From: CAVQEK01 sp964596645
GTDB lineage: Bacteria > Bacteroidota > Bacteroidia > Cytophagales > Cyclobacteriaceae
Assembly (NCBI GenBank): GCA_964596645.1
Contig: CAZQVB010000045.1
Coordinates: 1-32,558 of the forward strand
Length of the DNA stretch: 32,558 bases
Reading direction: 5' to 3'
In this document: one piece after another, positions 8,121 to 17,033 of the stretch
Numbering within the stretch: position 1 is the stretch's first letter
Layout of the letters: each line of letters opens with the position of its first letter
The notes under the pieces: model-generated
Databases searched by the model: none
What the model was told of the DNA's origin: nothing
Seen by the model: the letters and a program-made list of their open reading frames with translations, nothing else
Translations under genes and position numbers: made by a program

Positions 8121-9338
8121 TTAGTTGCTTACCTGTATGGTAAACAAGGTGACGTCGTCATTGTAGCTGCTGGCGCCCTTAAAGCTATTCATCTGGTCGA
8201 TGATCAGGTCATTGAGCCGTGCCGGATCGAGCGATTGGTGTGATTTTACTATTTCCGTAACGCGCTCCGAGCCAAACATTTCGTCCTTCTCATTGGCTAC
8301 CTCCGTGAGTCCGTCGGTGAAGGAGCAGATCATAAAATCATCTATATTTTCTATGATGCCCACGTTGAGAAAGGGCAGCTCGTCGAACACGCCAAGAATG
8401 GTGGTACCGCTTTCCAGCAATTCCGGCACTCCCTGTCGCAGCATGACGGGAGGGTTGTGGCCTGCATTCACATATTTGAGCCTTGAGCGCCCTCTGTCGT
8501 ACATCCCTGCAAAAAAGGTGATAAAATGTTGGCCTTTGCCATTGCTCAGCAACTGGTAGTTCAGCTCCGTCACCACCTCCTGCAGCAGGGGCGTCTGCCG
8601 CACCAGCGTACGCAGCGAAGCCTGAAAGTTTGACATCATAAGTGCCGCCGGTATGCCTTTGCCAGACACGTCGGCGATACAAAACAAAAACTGATCTTCG
8701 TTGATCTGGATAAAGTCATAATAATCGCCGCCAATACTGTGGTGCGGATGGTAAAAGGCGGCCGCTTTAATATTACTGGCATAGGGCAAATCTTTTGGGA
8801 AAAGAAACTGCTGTACACGCTGCGCGAAATCCAGCTCACGATTCAGCATCTCCTGCTCCAACTGCCGGCGTGCCAATTTTTTGTTCTCAATAGCTACTAT
8901 TATAATGTTGCTGAGCGCCTGCACGAAATTGGTGTTGACGCTGCCCCCACTTTCCAGGCCTTCTCCACCTATGAACACACAGGCGAGCTTTCGCTCTTTG
9001 TGTGCTACCGGTATCAGTACATCAAACTCACCAAAGGCATTGTTGAGCAGTATACCATCCAAAAAGGTAATTTTATCGTGAACTAAAAACTCATCATCGA
9101 ACGGATGGGTGTGAAAGTCGGCGTCGGTGCCGAAGTTGACCTTACAGTTCCACCGGTCGTCGTACACGTACAGGGCAAGCTTTTTTATGTTGAGGTTGGC
9201 GCGCAGGGTAAAATTATAGATTTTATACAGCGCCTCTTCCGGCAGGTTGTTGTTGATGGCCTGAGTGATCTCGAGCAGCGCATTCAGCTCCAGTTCTATC
9301 AGATCGTATTTGGCTTTTATCGCAGGTGCGTTCATCAT
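8121..9338 (-). CDS. GAF-domain PP2C/SpoIIE-type serine phosphatase (RsbU-like)
   Basis: A 405-aa cytoplasmic signalling protein. Residues about 15-160 form a GAF-like sensor domain (NIKKLALYVYDD; LIPVAHKERKLACVFIGG). A coiled-coil-like linker (ENKKLARRQLEQEMLNRELDFAQRV) would carry the signal to a SpoIIE/PP2C domain with metal-binding motifs GGDYYDFI, CIADVSGKGIPAALMM, NAGHNPP and SFTDGLTEV. Such proteins dephosphorylate anti-sigma-factor antagonists or other STAS-type partners; no STAS or RsbW-like partner is encoded in this window, so the target is unknown. It starts one base after the end of the permease gene, so its expression is tied to the permease, which is an unusual partnership. Confidence 0.92.
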   Translation of the reverse strand: MMNAPAIKAKYDLIELELNALLEITQAINNNLPEEALYKIYNFTLRANLNIKKLALYVYDDRWNCKVNFGTDADFHTHPFDDEFLVHDKITFLDGILLNNAFGEFDVLIPVAHKERKLACVFIGGEGLESGGSVNTNFVQALSNIIIVAIENKKLARRQLEQEMLNRELDFAQRVQQFLFPKDLPYASNIKAAAFYHPHHSIGGDYYDFIQINEDQFLFCIADVSGKGIPAALMMSNFQASLRTLVRQTPLLQEVVTELNYQLLSNGKGQHFITFFAGMYDRGRSRLKYVNAGHNPPVMLRQGVPELLESGTTILGVFDELPFLNVGIIENIDDFMICSFTDGLTEVANEKDEMFGSERVTEIVKSHQSLDPARLNDLIIDQMNSFKGASSYNDDVTLFTIQVSN

Positions 9339-10592
9339 TTAGCGCAGTAGTGTTTTGGGATCGTACGCGTCCCTCAGCCCATTGCCCAACAGGTTGAAAG
9401 AGAGCACTATTATACAAATAGACATAGCAGGAAACAAGACAAGGTGCCAGCTGTTGCGCGTACCGATGGCCTGGAAGCCCTCATTCACCATGATACCCCA
9501 TGAAGGAGTGGGCGGCTGCACGCTGAGCCCCAGAAAGCTAAGCCCTGCCTCCAGCAATATAGCAGCAGCGAAGTTGGCCGTGGCCACCACAATGAGCGAT
9601 CCGAGGATGTTGGGCAAAATATGCACATACACTATCTGAAAATTGCTAACACCAAAAGCGCGTGCAGCCTCTACAAACAGCTTCTCCTTCATGGCCATGA
9701 TCTGCCCGCGCACTACTCGCGCCACCTCTACCCACATGGTGAGCCCTACCGCGACAAAGGCCACCCATACGCCACGGCTCTGCAAGGCCATGCTGATGGC
9801 GATCACCAACATAATGCCCGGCACAGACCATATCACCGAGAGCAGCCACATCACCAATGCGTCGATCCATCCGCCAAAAAAGCCGCCGGCTGCCCCAATG
9901 GCAAAGCCCAGCGACATAGAAATGAGCACTGCCATAATGCCTATGGCCAAAGAGATGCGCGTACCATACATAAGCCTGCTGAGCAGGTCGCGACCGGCCC
10001 TGTCGGTGCCCAACCAGTAGCGACGGGTTTCTATATTTTGTGAATGAAAGCGACTTACCAATGCTTGATACTTAATGGTGGCCTGTGCCCCATCTATACT
10101 GCGGTACTGAATCTGATGTGCCGACAACCCGGCATCCCCAGAGGCACTATCCGCCAATATACTACCCGTACTGCCTATGTACAGCGGCAGCACCACATCC
10201 AGCAGGTTGTACGACTCCCAGTAGTGCTTTTTGCCAAATAGCTCCGCCCGCACCGTCATGCCATCGACGATCACCGAATCTATTGGCACAAGCATGTATG
10301 CGCTTTCCTGGCCAAAAAGCATCTTGTGCACAAGGCTCTTCTGCTCTACATGAACATTTTTTCTAATTTTCAAAAACCGGACTGAAGAGCCCGGAGGCAG
10401 CTTTTGTGCCTGTACCGCACCGTCGTTGGCATCGGGCGTGGCATCGGGCATCACCAGGTACCCAAGCACAGACACCAGCAGCGCCACACCAATAATGACC
10501 GCGCCCAACATAGCCGACGTATTGCGGTACAGGCGATGCCTGATGTACCAACCCGGGCTTTTTATCTTTTCAGTGATTCGTGGGCTTTTCAA
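9339..10592 (-). CDS. ABC transporter permease, DppC/OppC type
   Basis: A 417-aa inner-membrane permease of the peptide/nickel transporter class. After the first helix (AMLGAVIIGVALLVSVLGYL) there is a long extracytoplasmic insertion of about 140 residues. The binding-protein-dependent transport core follows with its EAA loop (EAARAFGVSN ... HILPN) and the end LSFNLLGNGLRDAYDPK. The insertion makes it about 100 aa longer than E. coli DppC; long forms occur in Bacteroidota. No DppB, ATPase or binding protein is nearby, so partners must be elsewhere. The start is probably the TTG at 10592, which overlaps the preceding stop as TTGA; the next in-frame ATG would cut into the first helix. Confidence 0.9.
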   Translation of the reverse strand: MKSPRITEKIKSPGWYIRHRLYRNTSAMLGAVIIGVALLVSVLGYLVMPDATPDANDGAVQAQKLPPGSSVRFLKIRKNVHVEQKSLVHKMLFGQESAYMLVPIDSVIVDGMTVRAELFGKKHYWESYNLLDVVLPLYIGSTGSILADSASGDAGLSAHQIQYRSIDGAQATIKYQALVSRFHSQNIETRRYWLGTDRAGRDLLSRLMYGTRISLAIGIMAVLISMSLGFAIGAAGGFFGGWIDALVMWLLSVIWSVPGIMLVIAISMALQSRGVWVAFVAVGLTMWVEVARVVRGQIMAMKEKLFVEAARAFGVSNFQIVYVHILPNILGSLIVVATANFAAAILLEAGLSFLGLSVQPPTPSWGIMVNEGFQAIGTRNSWHLVLFPAMSICIIVLSFNLLGNGLRDAYDPKTLLR

Positions 10593-10843
10593 ACGCCGTG
10601 ATGTTTTAACAATCCAGCCTTGGTGGCAAGGTAGTAATAGCTTCTGCCGTGGACGCCAATGTTTATCTCGCCTTCAAAAAGCTCTTGGGTCGGCGTGCTG
10701 AAGCATTTGATCCAGCCTTTGGCATGCATGCCCGCAAGCAAAGTGAGCAAATCGTCGGGTGACATATTGAGCGATTTCTGTATTTTCTCAAAATGCTGTA
10801 CAAAATAAAGCTCGTCCAGTATATCAAATTCCAAGTCCGTCAT
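10589..10843 (-). CDS. Conserved small protein, possible winged-helix domain
   Basis: An 84-aa soluble protein. Its make-up suggests helices followed by a beta wing: an acidic N terminus (MTDLEFDILDELYFVQHF), a helical middle (SPDDLLTLLAGMHAKGWIKCF) and a C-terminal segment with GRSYYYLATKAGLLKHH, which resembles a MarR- or PadR-like winged helix ending. I do not recognise a named family. It is locked between the glycosyltransferase and permease genes by 4-bp overlaps at both ends (ATGA and TTGA), so it is clearly translated as part of the operon. A regulatory or adaptor role is a guess. Confidence 0.8.
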   Translation of the reverse strand: MTDLEFDILDELYFVQHFEKIQKSLNMSPDDLLTLLAGMHAKGWIKCFSTPTQELFEGEINIGVHGRSYYYLATKAGLLKHHGV

Positions 10844-12057
10844 TTGCCTTTATAATGTTTTCGACCCTTCCATTCGTAAGCAGCAATATTAGCCATCACA
10901 CCAATGGAGAGGGCATAAATAGGATAGACCAATACGGCCATTATATAATGTTGCAATTTTAATCTATTGCCGCCAAAACGGATCACTTCGCGCAGAAAGA
11001 AGTATTCAGGGGCCATTTTCAAACAAAGAAAAACCAGCACAACTCCCCACACCCCGGGCTGAAAAATAGCCATGGCCACGGTGGCCATCAATATGGCGTA
11101 GTAGCAAAATATAAATAAGGGCAGCACACGGCTATACCATTGTACATATGCCTGCCACTTGGAAGCCCAACGAATACGTTGGTGCAAAAAAGCCCTAAAA
11201 CCTGCCGCCGGCGCTGTATAGACTATGGCTGACCTATCCATGGCAAACCTTACCCTACCCGGCCACTTTTGATGAATCTGCTGCATGAGAAACACATCGT
11301 CGCCAGAGGGAAGGGCGAGATGACTGCTGTAGCCTTGCAGATCAGTAAAGACATGCTTTTTAAAAGCCAGATTGGCACCATTGCAAAATACGGGATAGCC
11401 CAGGGCTATGCCTGCGGCACCTGTGCCAATGAGGCTGGAGAAATCCAACATCTGAAAGTGATCTAACGCCGTAGTAACGCCATTCAATTGTACCGGTCCG
11501 CTTACCATCAGATGGTCACTCCGGGTTATGGTGCTTACCATGCCGGCTACCCACCCCTGGCCCATCCGGCAATCGCCATCGGTGGTCATTATCACCTCTC
11601 CCCTGGCATGGCTTATGCCGTGGTGCAGTGCGTTTTTTTTGGGGGAGCCTGCCGCCAGCGGCCCGTGCGCAGGGGCCTGCAAGAGGCGGATATCTACGCG
11701 ATGGTTGTGGGAAAAATTCCTTACGCGCTCTGCAGTGCCATCCTCCGAACCATCATCCACGATCACTACTTCCAATAAATCAGCATCATATCGTTGCCCG
11801 CACAGGTCGAGAAGCAGGTTGTCGATATTTTCTGCTTCATTGCGCACGGCTACCACCACACTCACCATAGGTGCCGAAGGAACAGTTGCCGGCTCACTGC
11901 TTGCCAAAAGGACCGAAGCCCTGCGCCAGCCAAGCCACAGTGCGGCGCAAAAAATCGTGTAGAGAAGTGAATAAAAGATGTAAATGGCTGCCACTGGAGG
12001 CAAACTTAACACACAGCTACCGAAATTTGTCGTAAATACCGATTTGAACTGCAGCAA
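10840..12057 (-). CDS. Membrane-bound GT2 family glycosyltransferase
   Basis: Up to 405 aa. An N-terminal membrane helix (residues about 22-45) precedes a GT-A domain with VVVAVRNEAENI, VIVDDGSEDGT (DDGS 101-104), the metal-binding DGD at 160-162, GDD at 253-255 and the QRIRW motif at 294-298. Hydrophobic segments at about 310-350 and 375-396 follow. QxxRW together with C-terminal helices is the pattern of processive polysaccharide synthases, so polymer synthesis at the inner membrane is likely; sugar and product are unknown. The first gene of a seven-gene minus-strand run. The start is uncertain: the only candidates are TTG at 12057 and GTG at 12012 or 11994. GTG 11994 would begin right before the first helix. 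Confidence 0.87.
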   Translation of the reverse strand: MLQFKSVFTTNFGSCVLSLPPVAAIYIFYSLLYTIFCAALWLGWRRASVLLASSEPATVPSAPMVSVVVAVRNEAENIDNLLLDLCGQRYDADLLEVVIVDDGSEDGTAERVRNFSHNHRVDIRLLQAPAHGPLAAGSPKKNALHHGISHARGEVIMTTDGDCRMGQGWVAGMVSTITRSDHLMVSGPVQLNGVTTALDHFQMLDFSSLIGTGAAGIALGYPVFCNGANLAFKKHVFTDLQGYSSHLALPSGDDVFLMQQIHQKWPGRVRFAMDRSAIVYTAPAAGFRAFLHQRIRWASKWQAYVQWYSRVLPLFIFCYYAILMATVAMAIFQPGVWGVVLVFLCLKMAPEYFFLREVIRFGGNRLKLQHYIMAVLVYPIYALSIGVMANIAAYEWKGRKHYKGK

Positions 12058-12312
12058 ACAGCTCGCTACTGAGCGATCAGGTTAGCTCTTTTTATTCAGC
12101 CTATGCTGCCGTAGCTTTGCGCGCTTGTCATTCTATCTTTACTGTCGTAGTATTATCTGTTTTTGCAGCTACTGTACAAGGTAAAATCGTCATTGGTTCC
12201 AAAAAATTTCCGGTATTATGCATTGAAAGAGCGACACAGATTGGAGCATTAATACCTTTTTTACATCACTAAAAAAAGCCCAGTAGATTCAGCGAAAGAC
12301 CCGTCACGTGCT

Positions 12313-12876
12313 ATGAAGGAAAATAAACCTGAACAGAAGGAAACGATCATTCTCGGCATGGACCCGGGCACGAGTGTGATGGGCTACGGCATCATTGCCA
12401 TTCGAAACAATCAGATGTCGCTGCTTCAATACGGTGTGATACATCTTTCTAAATACGAGGGGCATGAGCTGAAACTGAAAAAGATATTCGATCGTGTGGT
12501 GGGTCTGCTGGAGGAGTTCCATCCTGACGAAGTAGCGTTGGAGGCACCATTTTATGGCAAAAATGTGCAGTCGATGCTTAAGCTGGGCCGGGCGCAGGGC
12601 GTAGCCATGGCCGCAGCCCTCAGCCGCGAAATAGCCATTACGGAGTACGCACCCAAGAAAGTGAAACAATCCGTAACCGGCAATGGCAATGCCAGCAAGG
12701 AACAAGTGGCACGCATGCTGCAGACGCTACTTCACTTCGACAATGCCGCAAAGCTTTTTGATGCGACCGATGCCCTGGCAGTGGCAGTCTGCCATCACTT
12801 CAACCACGGCTCAGAGAAAAAAAAATTCAGCAGCTGGAAGAGCTTTTTGAGCGAAAACAAAGAACGGCTGCGCTAG
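12313..12876 (+). CDS. ruvC: Crossover junction endodeoxyribonuclease RuvC
   Basis: A 187-aa Holliday-junction resolvase. The four acidic catalytic residues are visible: Asp17 in GMDPGTSVMGYG, Glu77 in VALEAPF, and Asp150 and Asp153 in FDATDALAVAVCHH. It acts with RuvAB in recombinational repair; ruvA and ruvB are not nearby, which is usual in Bacteroidota. The C terminus is slightly extended and basic (KKKFSSWKSF). The ATG at 12313 is the only sensible start. About 255 bases upstream separate it from the divergent glycosyltransferase gene, with no convincing promoter. It converges with the reductase gene at 12921. Confidence 0.96.
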   Translation: MKENKPEQKETIILGMDPGTSVMGYGIIAIRNNQMSLLQYGVIHLSKYEGHELKLKKIFDRVVGLLEEFHPDEVALEAPFYGKNVQSMLKLGRAQGVAMAAALSREIAITEYAPKKVKQSVTGNGNASKEQVARMLQTLLHFDNAAKLFDATDALAVAVCHHFNHGSEKKKFSSWKSFLSENKERLR

Positions 12877-12920
12877 CTTCGTTTCCTTAGTACGCTTTCC
12901 CCTCATCCACTACGGCCCCG

Positions 12921-14621
12921 TCAGCTCGGCACGTTGTGCATATGCTGTATCGCACTATTGGCCTCGTAACCGGCCTTGCTCCAACTGGTAAATCCTCCTC
13001 CCAGATTGCAAACCCTGGCAAAGCCAGCATGGATCAGTATCATGGATGCGATGTACCCCCTCAAACCTTTGGCGCAGTATACAATGGTTGGCTTTTGCTT
13101 ATCGAGCTGTGTCAGCTGCTCTCTCAGGTCGTCTACCGCTATATTCACGGCATGGCCGATGCTGCCCAGAGTATCCACTTCGCGGGCGGTGCGCACGTCG
13201 ATCAATTGATATTCGTCTGCCGGCTTGCGTGCGATTGTTTCGCGCAGCCAAGCAGCATCTACTTCCGTCAATTGGTGTTTCTGCTTACTTTCTGACACAA
13301 AGCCCGCCACCACCACCGGATCCTTGGCCGGTGAAAAAGGCGGTGCATAGGCAAGGTCCAAGGCGTGCAGGTCGGCCACGCTCAGCTTTGCATAAATGGC
13401 AGTGCTCAGCACGTCGATGCGCTTGTCCACACCCTTCTCACCAAACACCTCCGCGCCCAGCAGCTTTTTATCGTGCTTGCCGTAGTATATCTGCATGAAA
13501 ATATCCTTGGGTTCCGGATAGAAACCCGGTGTGGCCGGGGCTATTATAAATGTCGATTCATACGATACATTACCCGCCTTCAGCGCTCGATGGTTCATAC
13601 CGGTGCGCGCCAGGGTATAGTCAAATATTTTCACGATGGCCGTGTGGTAGGCCCCGCGAAATGTTTCATCGCCACCCGCAGCATTGGCGCCCGCCGCGCG
13701 CCCGCCCTTGTTGGCATGGGTGCCCATGGGCATGTAGTCGTGAAGGCCTGATTGCAGGTTGATGATGCTGGCGCAGTCGCCTGCGGCATAAATGTCTGGC
13801 AAAGATGTTTCCATCCGTTCGTTCACTTTGAGCGCGCCGTTTGGGAGATGCTCGGCGCCCTTTTGCGTCAGCAGCATGGTATTGGGTTTACCGCCCAGGC
13901 CCATCAACAGGTAATCGGCCTGTAGCGTAGTGCCATCGCTCAGCTTCACGGAGCTGATCTGGTCACCATCCAGCACCAGCGATTCTATGGTGGTGTTGGT
14001 GTACACCTGTACGCCATTTTCTTGCAATACATTTTGTGCAAAAATGCCAAAGCGGCTGTCCCAAGCCGGCAGTACGGTAGGCGCCATCTCTACCAGGCTT
14101 ACCTTTTTGCCAGCTTTTTTCAGGTTTTCGCTGGCTTCTATTCCGATCAGGCCGCCGCCCAGCACCACCACGTGCTCCCTGTTGCCGAGCAGGCCATCGG
14201 CCGTTATCTTGTCAAGGTCTTCCAGCGTTCGGCAGTTCGACCAGTTGGCCGCTTGTCCGATGTGCGCGATTGGTGGCACAAACGGCAATGCGCCTGTGGC
14301 AAAAATCAGCTTGGTGTATCTGTAGCGGCCGGCCGGTGTGGCTATCTCGTGGTTGTCAGGATCAATGTCGGTCACGGGCTCATTCAGGTGCACGTCGATG
14401 TTGAAACGCCGCCTGAGGAGGCCGGCCTGCACCACCAGCAGCTTTTCGCGGTCTTTGATGGTGCCCGATAGCATATAAGGAATACCACAGGTGGCATAGC
14501 TGATGTAATCGGTTTTTTCAAACAACAGTATTTTCGCGCTTTCATTCACACGCCGGGCCTTGGCCGCAGCAGATGGACCAGCCGATAGGCCGCCAATAAT
14601 TATGATCGTTTCCTGTTTCAT
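12921..14621 (-). CDS. CoA-disulfide reductase-type flavoprotein with C-terminal rhodanese domain
   Basis: A 566-aa protein of the CoADR-RHD class. The N-terminal part is a pyridine nucleotide-disulfide oxidoreductase: FAD-binding IIIIGGLSAGPSAA, the single redox Cys45 in SYATCGIPYMLSG, the NAD(P)H-binding VVVLGGGLIGIEASENL, and the second FAD motif DIYAAGDCA. The dimerisation domain follows, then a rhodanese domain (about residues 460-560) with active-site Cys516 in IVYCAKGLR. Related fusions reduce CoA disulfide, CoA persulfide or polysulfide with NADH. The one-cysteine active site rules out ordinary glutathione reductase. It stands alone and converges with ruvC. A role in thiol balance or sulfane-sulfur handling is likely; the exact substrate is not decided by sequence. 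Confidence 0.93.
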   Translation of the reverse strand: MKQETIIIIGGLSAGPSAAAKARRVNESAKILLFEKTDYISYATCGIPYMLSGTIKDREKLLVVQAGLLRRRFNIDVHLNEPVTDIDPDNHEIATPAGRYRYTKLIFATGALPFVPPIAHIGQAANWSNCRTLEDLDKITADGLLGNREHVVVLGGGLIGIEASENLKKAGKKVSLVEMAPTVLPAWDSRFGIFAQNVLQENGVQVYTNTTIESLVLDGDQISSVKLSDGTTLQADYLLMGLGGKPNTMLLTQKGAEHLPNGALKVNERMETSLPDIYAAGDCASIINLQSGLHDYMPMGTHANKGGRAAGANAAGGDETFRGAYHTAIVKIFDYTLARTGMNHRALKAGNVSYESTFIIAPATPGFYPEPKDIFMQIYYGKHDKKLLGAEVFGEKGVDKRIDVLSTAIYAKLSVADLHALDLAYAPPFSPAKDPVVVAGFVSESKQKHQLTEVDAAWLRETIARKPADEYQLIDVRTAREVDTLGSIGHAVNIAVDDLREQLTQLDKQKPTIVYCAKGLRGYIASMILIHAGFARVCNLGGGFTSWSKAGYEANSAIQHMHNVPS

Positions 14622-15089
14622 CTTTTGCTGTTTCTTTTTACTTCTCTATTCTTCTATCACAGCCGTAGCATTTCAGCTCTTCCCTTCAGTTTTCTGGAAC
14701 ATCATTGCGCCAGCCAATATTGACTGAAGTGCCGCTTGACCATAGCCTGGCTGTAAAATCATGCGAATTTATTAAGCATACAGGTTATCAATATGACTAT
14801 TGTCACACAGGCGCCGCCTGTGGTGCCGAATGAAAATGACCCTCAACTCCGTGGGCGAGCGGCGAAATGATGCACAATGTGCACAGGTTGCCTCATCGCC
14901 AATTAGAACAGGCATGACACAGAACGTTGAGGCCAGACAGCTCACACCTCTTTCACCCATCACCGCACAGACTGAAACGCCCTACACAGAACTCAGGAGC
15001 AAGGCAATTGTGGCACGGGTTTGAATAGCCTACGTGGCCTATTGCTCTATACAACAGGACACCAAAGCAGCCATTGGCACCATAAAAAA
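14622..15089. other. Intergenic region between divergent reductase and topoisomerase genes
   Basis: I see no gene here. A perfect hairpin CACAGGC-GCC-GCCTGTG lies at 14806-14822 without a following T run. Neither divergent gene has a recognisable TTG-N19-TAnnTTTG promoter in it. In-frame TTG and other codons upstream of the topoisomerase ATG would extend that protein with sequence that does not resemble the family. Confidence 0.5.
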
Positions 15090-16115
15090 ATGAGTAGCGA
15101 AGACATAATACATGTTTCTGAAGATACCCCCGGCTATATGCGCAAGCGCTGGGGCCGGGGTTTTGTATACCTCGATGAAAGTAAGAAAAAGGTAGACGAC
15201 AGCGAGGTGCTCGATCGCATACGGCAGCTGGTGATACCTCCGGCATGGGAAGACGTGTGGATTTGTGTCTACGATTGCGGGCATATCCAGGCGACCGGCC
15301 TGGACGAGCGCGGGCGAAAACAGTACATCTATCACCCGGTTTGGTCGCAAATGAGGCAGAAAAACAAGTTTTCGCGCCTGCTGCACTTCGGTGAGAAACT
15401 GCCAGAGGTACGCCGGAGAATTGATGCAGACTTACGCAAGCACGGCTGGCCAAAAGCGAGGGCCCTTGCCTTGGCCGTTACGCTGCTCGATGAATATTAC
15501 TTCCGCATAGGCAACCATCAATATGCCCGCCAAAACGACTCGTACGGACTCACCACTCTGCGCCGCAAACATATTGCAGAAGAGGGCAACAGGTTGCACA
15601 TCAGCTACATAGGAAAAAGCCGTAAGCTGCGCAACATCAGCGTGCGCAACCGCCGTCTGGTACGCTTGATTCGCGAAATATCAGAACTGCCCGGCTACGA
15701 AATATTTCGCTATCAGTACGAAGGCAAAAAAACCAAAAAGCTCAATAGCGCCGATGTGAACGAATACTTGCGGGAGCTGTTCGAAGACCAGGTGACCGCC
15801 AAGACATTTCGCACCTGGGGCGGCACATGCCTGGCCATAGGCTATTATGAAGACGCCTGGCAGGCTGTAGACGAAAACCCGCGTAAAAAATTTGAACCCA
15901 CCCTGGTGAAAAATGTAGCCCGCAGCCTGGGCAACACGGTGGCCATATGCCGCAAATACTACATTCACCCCTTTGTGAAGGCAGAGCTGGAAAAGAGAAA
16001 TCTCGACCAGTACATGCAAAAAGCCAGGAAGCGCTACGAAAATGAAGAGGAGCTTGACGAAAAGGAAAAGCTCGTGCTTACCATTTTAAGATCAAAAGCA
16101 TGTGAGCAGTCATAA
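15090..16115 (+). CDS. DNA topoisomerase IB (poxvirus-like)
   Basis: A 341-aa type IB topoisomerase that relaxes supercoils by transient 3'-phosphotyrosine linkage. Family motifs in order: RRIDADLRKHGWPKARALAL, the first catalytic Arg in GLTTLRRKHI, Lys in YIGKSRKLR, Arg in FRTWGGT, and the catalytic Tyr in ICRKYYIHP (the second Tyr, just before Ile-His-Pro). The position that is His in the vaccinia enzyme is Asn here (SLGNTVA), as in many bacterial members. I chose the ATG at 15090 (MSSEDIIHVS); an in-frame TTG at 15021 would add 23 residues of no family resemblance. The gene converges on the HIT hydrolase gene with an 18-bp gap. Confidence 0.93.
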   Translation: MSSEDIIHVSEDTPGYMRKRWGRGFVYLDESKKKVDDSEVLDRIRQLVIPPAWEDVWICVYDCGHIQATGLDERGRKQYIYHPVWSQMRQKNKFSRLLHFGEKLPEVRRRIDADLRKHGWPKARALALAVTLLDEYYFRIGNHQYARQNDSYGLTTLRRKHIAEEGNRLHISYIGKSRKLRNISVRNRRLVRLIREISELPGYEIFRYQYEGKKTKKLNSADVNEYLRELFEDQVTAKTFRTWGGTCLAIGYYEDAWQAVDENPRKKFEPTLVKNVARSLGNTVAICRKYYIHPFVKAELEKRNLDQYMQKARKRYENEEELDEKEKLVLTILRSKACEQS

Positions 16116-16132
16116 TGAAACCTCACCGACTG

Positions 16133-16528
16133 CTATGAAAAGGCGGCTCGTATTTTTTCTGCCGTTTCGCTCAATTGCTCCTTACTGAGCTGAAGCTTGG
16201 GATTGGCGAAGTTGAACTCCGACATGGTTTGGAAGGGAATAAGATGAATGTGGGCGTGCGGCACCTCGAGGCCCATTACGGCGGTGCCGACACGCTTGTG
16301 AGGGTATACCCGCTGCAAGGCCAGCGCTACTTTTTTGGCAAACATTTGTAGCGACACGTAGCCATCGTCGGCCAGATCGAACAGGTAGTCTGTCTCCTGC
16401 TTGGGCACCACCAGGGTATGGCCATGGGTAAGCGGATTGATGTCCAGAAAAGCCAGGTTGTCGGCATCTTCGGCCACAATCTGAGCGGGGATTTCTCGGT
16501 TGATGATTTTAGTAAATATACTCGCCAT
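16133..16528 (-). CDS. HIT family nucleotide hydrolase/transferase
   Basis: A 131-aa histidine-triad protein of the Hint/HinT branch. The nucleotide-binding N-terminal part (SIFTKIINREIPAQIVAED) leads to the active-site motif HAHIHLIPF, with His91, His93 and His95. Hint proteins hydrolyse adenosine phosphoramidates and related adducts. It starts two bases after the end of greA and is almost certainly in one transcript with it; the greA-HIT pairing is common in Bacteroidota. Confidence 0.95.
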   Translation of the reverse strand: MASIFTKIINREIPAQIVAEDADNLAFLDINPLTHGHTLVVPKQETDYLFDLADDGYVSLQMFAKKVALALQRVYPHKRVGTAVMGLEVPHAHIHLIPFQTMSEFNFANPKLQLSKEQLSETAEKIRAAFS

Positions 16529-16530
16529 GG

Positions 16531-17004
16531 CTATATGCTGATGTCGACGATCTCAAACTGTACCTTGCCTGCCGGCACCTGTATCTCCGTCACATCACCC
16601 ACCTTTTTGCCCAGCAAACCTTTGCCTATGGGCGACTTCACCGATATGCGTCCAAGTTTCAGATCGGCCTCTTCTTCCGACACCAAGGTGTACGTCATGG
16701 CTGCACCATTCTTCTTGTTTTTTATCTTTACCTTAGAAAGCACGCTCACCTGCGAAGTGTCAATCTTGTCCTCATCGAGCACACGCGCGTTGCCTACTAC
16801 TTCTTCCAGCTTCGAAATTTTCAGCTCCAGCAAACCCTGGGCATCTTTCGCGGCATCATACTCGGCATTTTCACTCAAGTCGCCTTTGTCGCGTGCTTCA
16901 GCAATTTGCCGGGCCATATCTGCCCTGCCTTTGGTCTTCAGCGTATTCAATTCATTTACCAGCTTGTCGAGGCCTTCTTTAGTATAGTACGATACCTTTG
17001 CCAT
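16531..17004 (-). CDS. greA: Transcription elongation factor GreA
   Basis: A 157-aa factor that rescues backtracked RNA polymerase by stimulating transcript cleavage. The N-terminal coiled coil contains the acidic tip (GDLSENAEYDAAKDAQ) that reaches into the polymerase active site. The C-terminal FKBP-like domain ends in SPIGKGLLGKKVGDVTEIQVP. I chose the ATG at 17004 (MAKVSYYTKEGLDKL), which gives the usual family length; an ATG at 17016 would add only four residues (MNDT). A good promoter lies at 17153-17182 and the leader of about 140 nt holds two terminator-like hairpins, so the gene may be controlled by attenuation. The HIT gene follows in the same operon. Confidence 0.96.
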   Translation of the reverse strand: MAKVSYYTKEGLDKLVNELNTLKTKGRADMARQIAEARDKGDLSENAEYDAAKDAQGLLELKISKLEEVVGNARVLDEDKIDTSQVSVLSKVKIKNKKNGAAMTYTLVSEEEADLKLGRISVKSPIGKGLLGKKVGDVTEIQVPAGKVQFEIVDISI

Positions 17005-17033
17005 AGTGTCATTCATATTTTTTTCGGTTGCTC

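Noticed and set aside
14806..14822. Hairpin CACAGGC-GCC-GCCTGTG as a terminator
   Set aside because: No T run follows on either strand, and both neighbouring genes are transcribed away from it.
15021..15089. TTG-started N-terminal extension of topoisomerase IB
   Set aside because: The 23 extra residues do not resemble the family, and a normal ATG follows at 15090.
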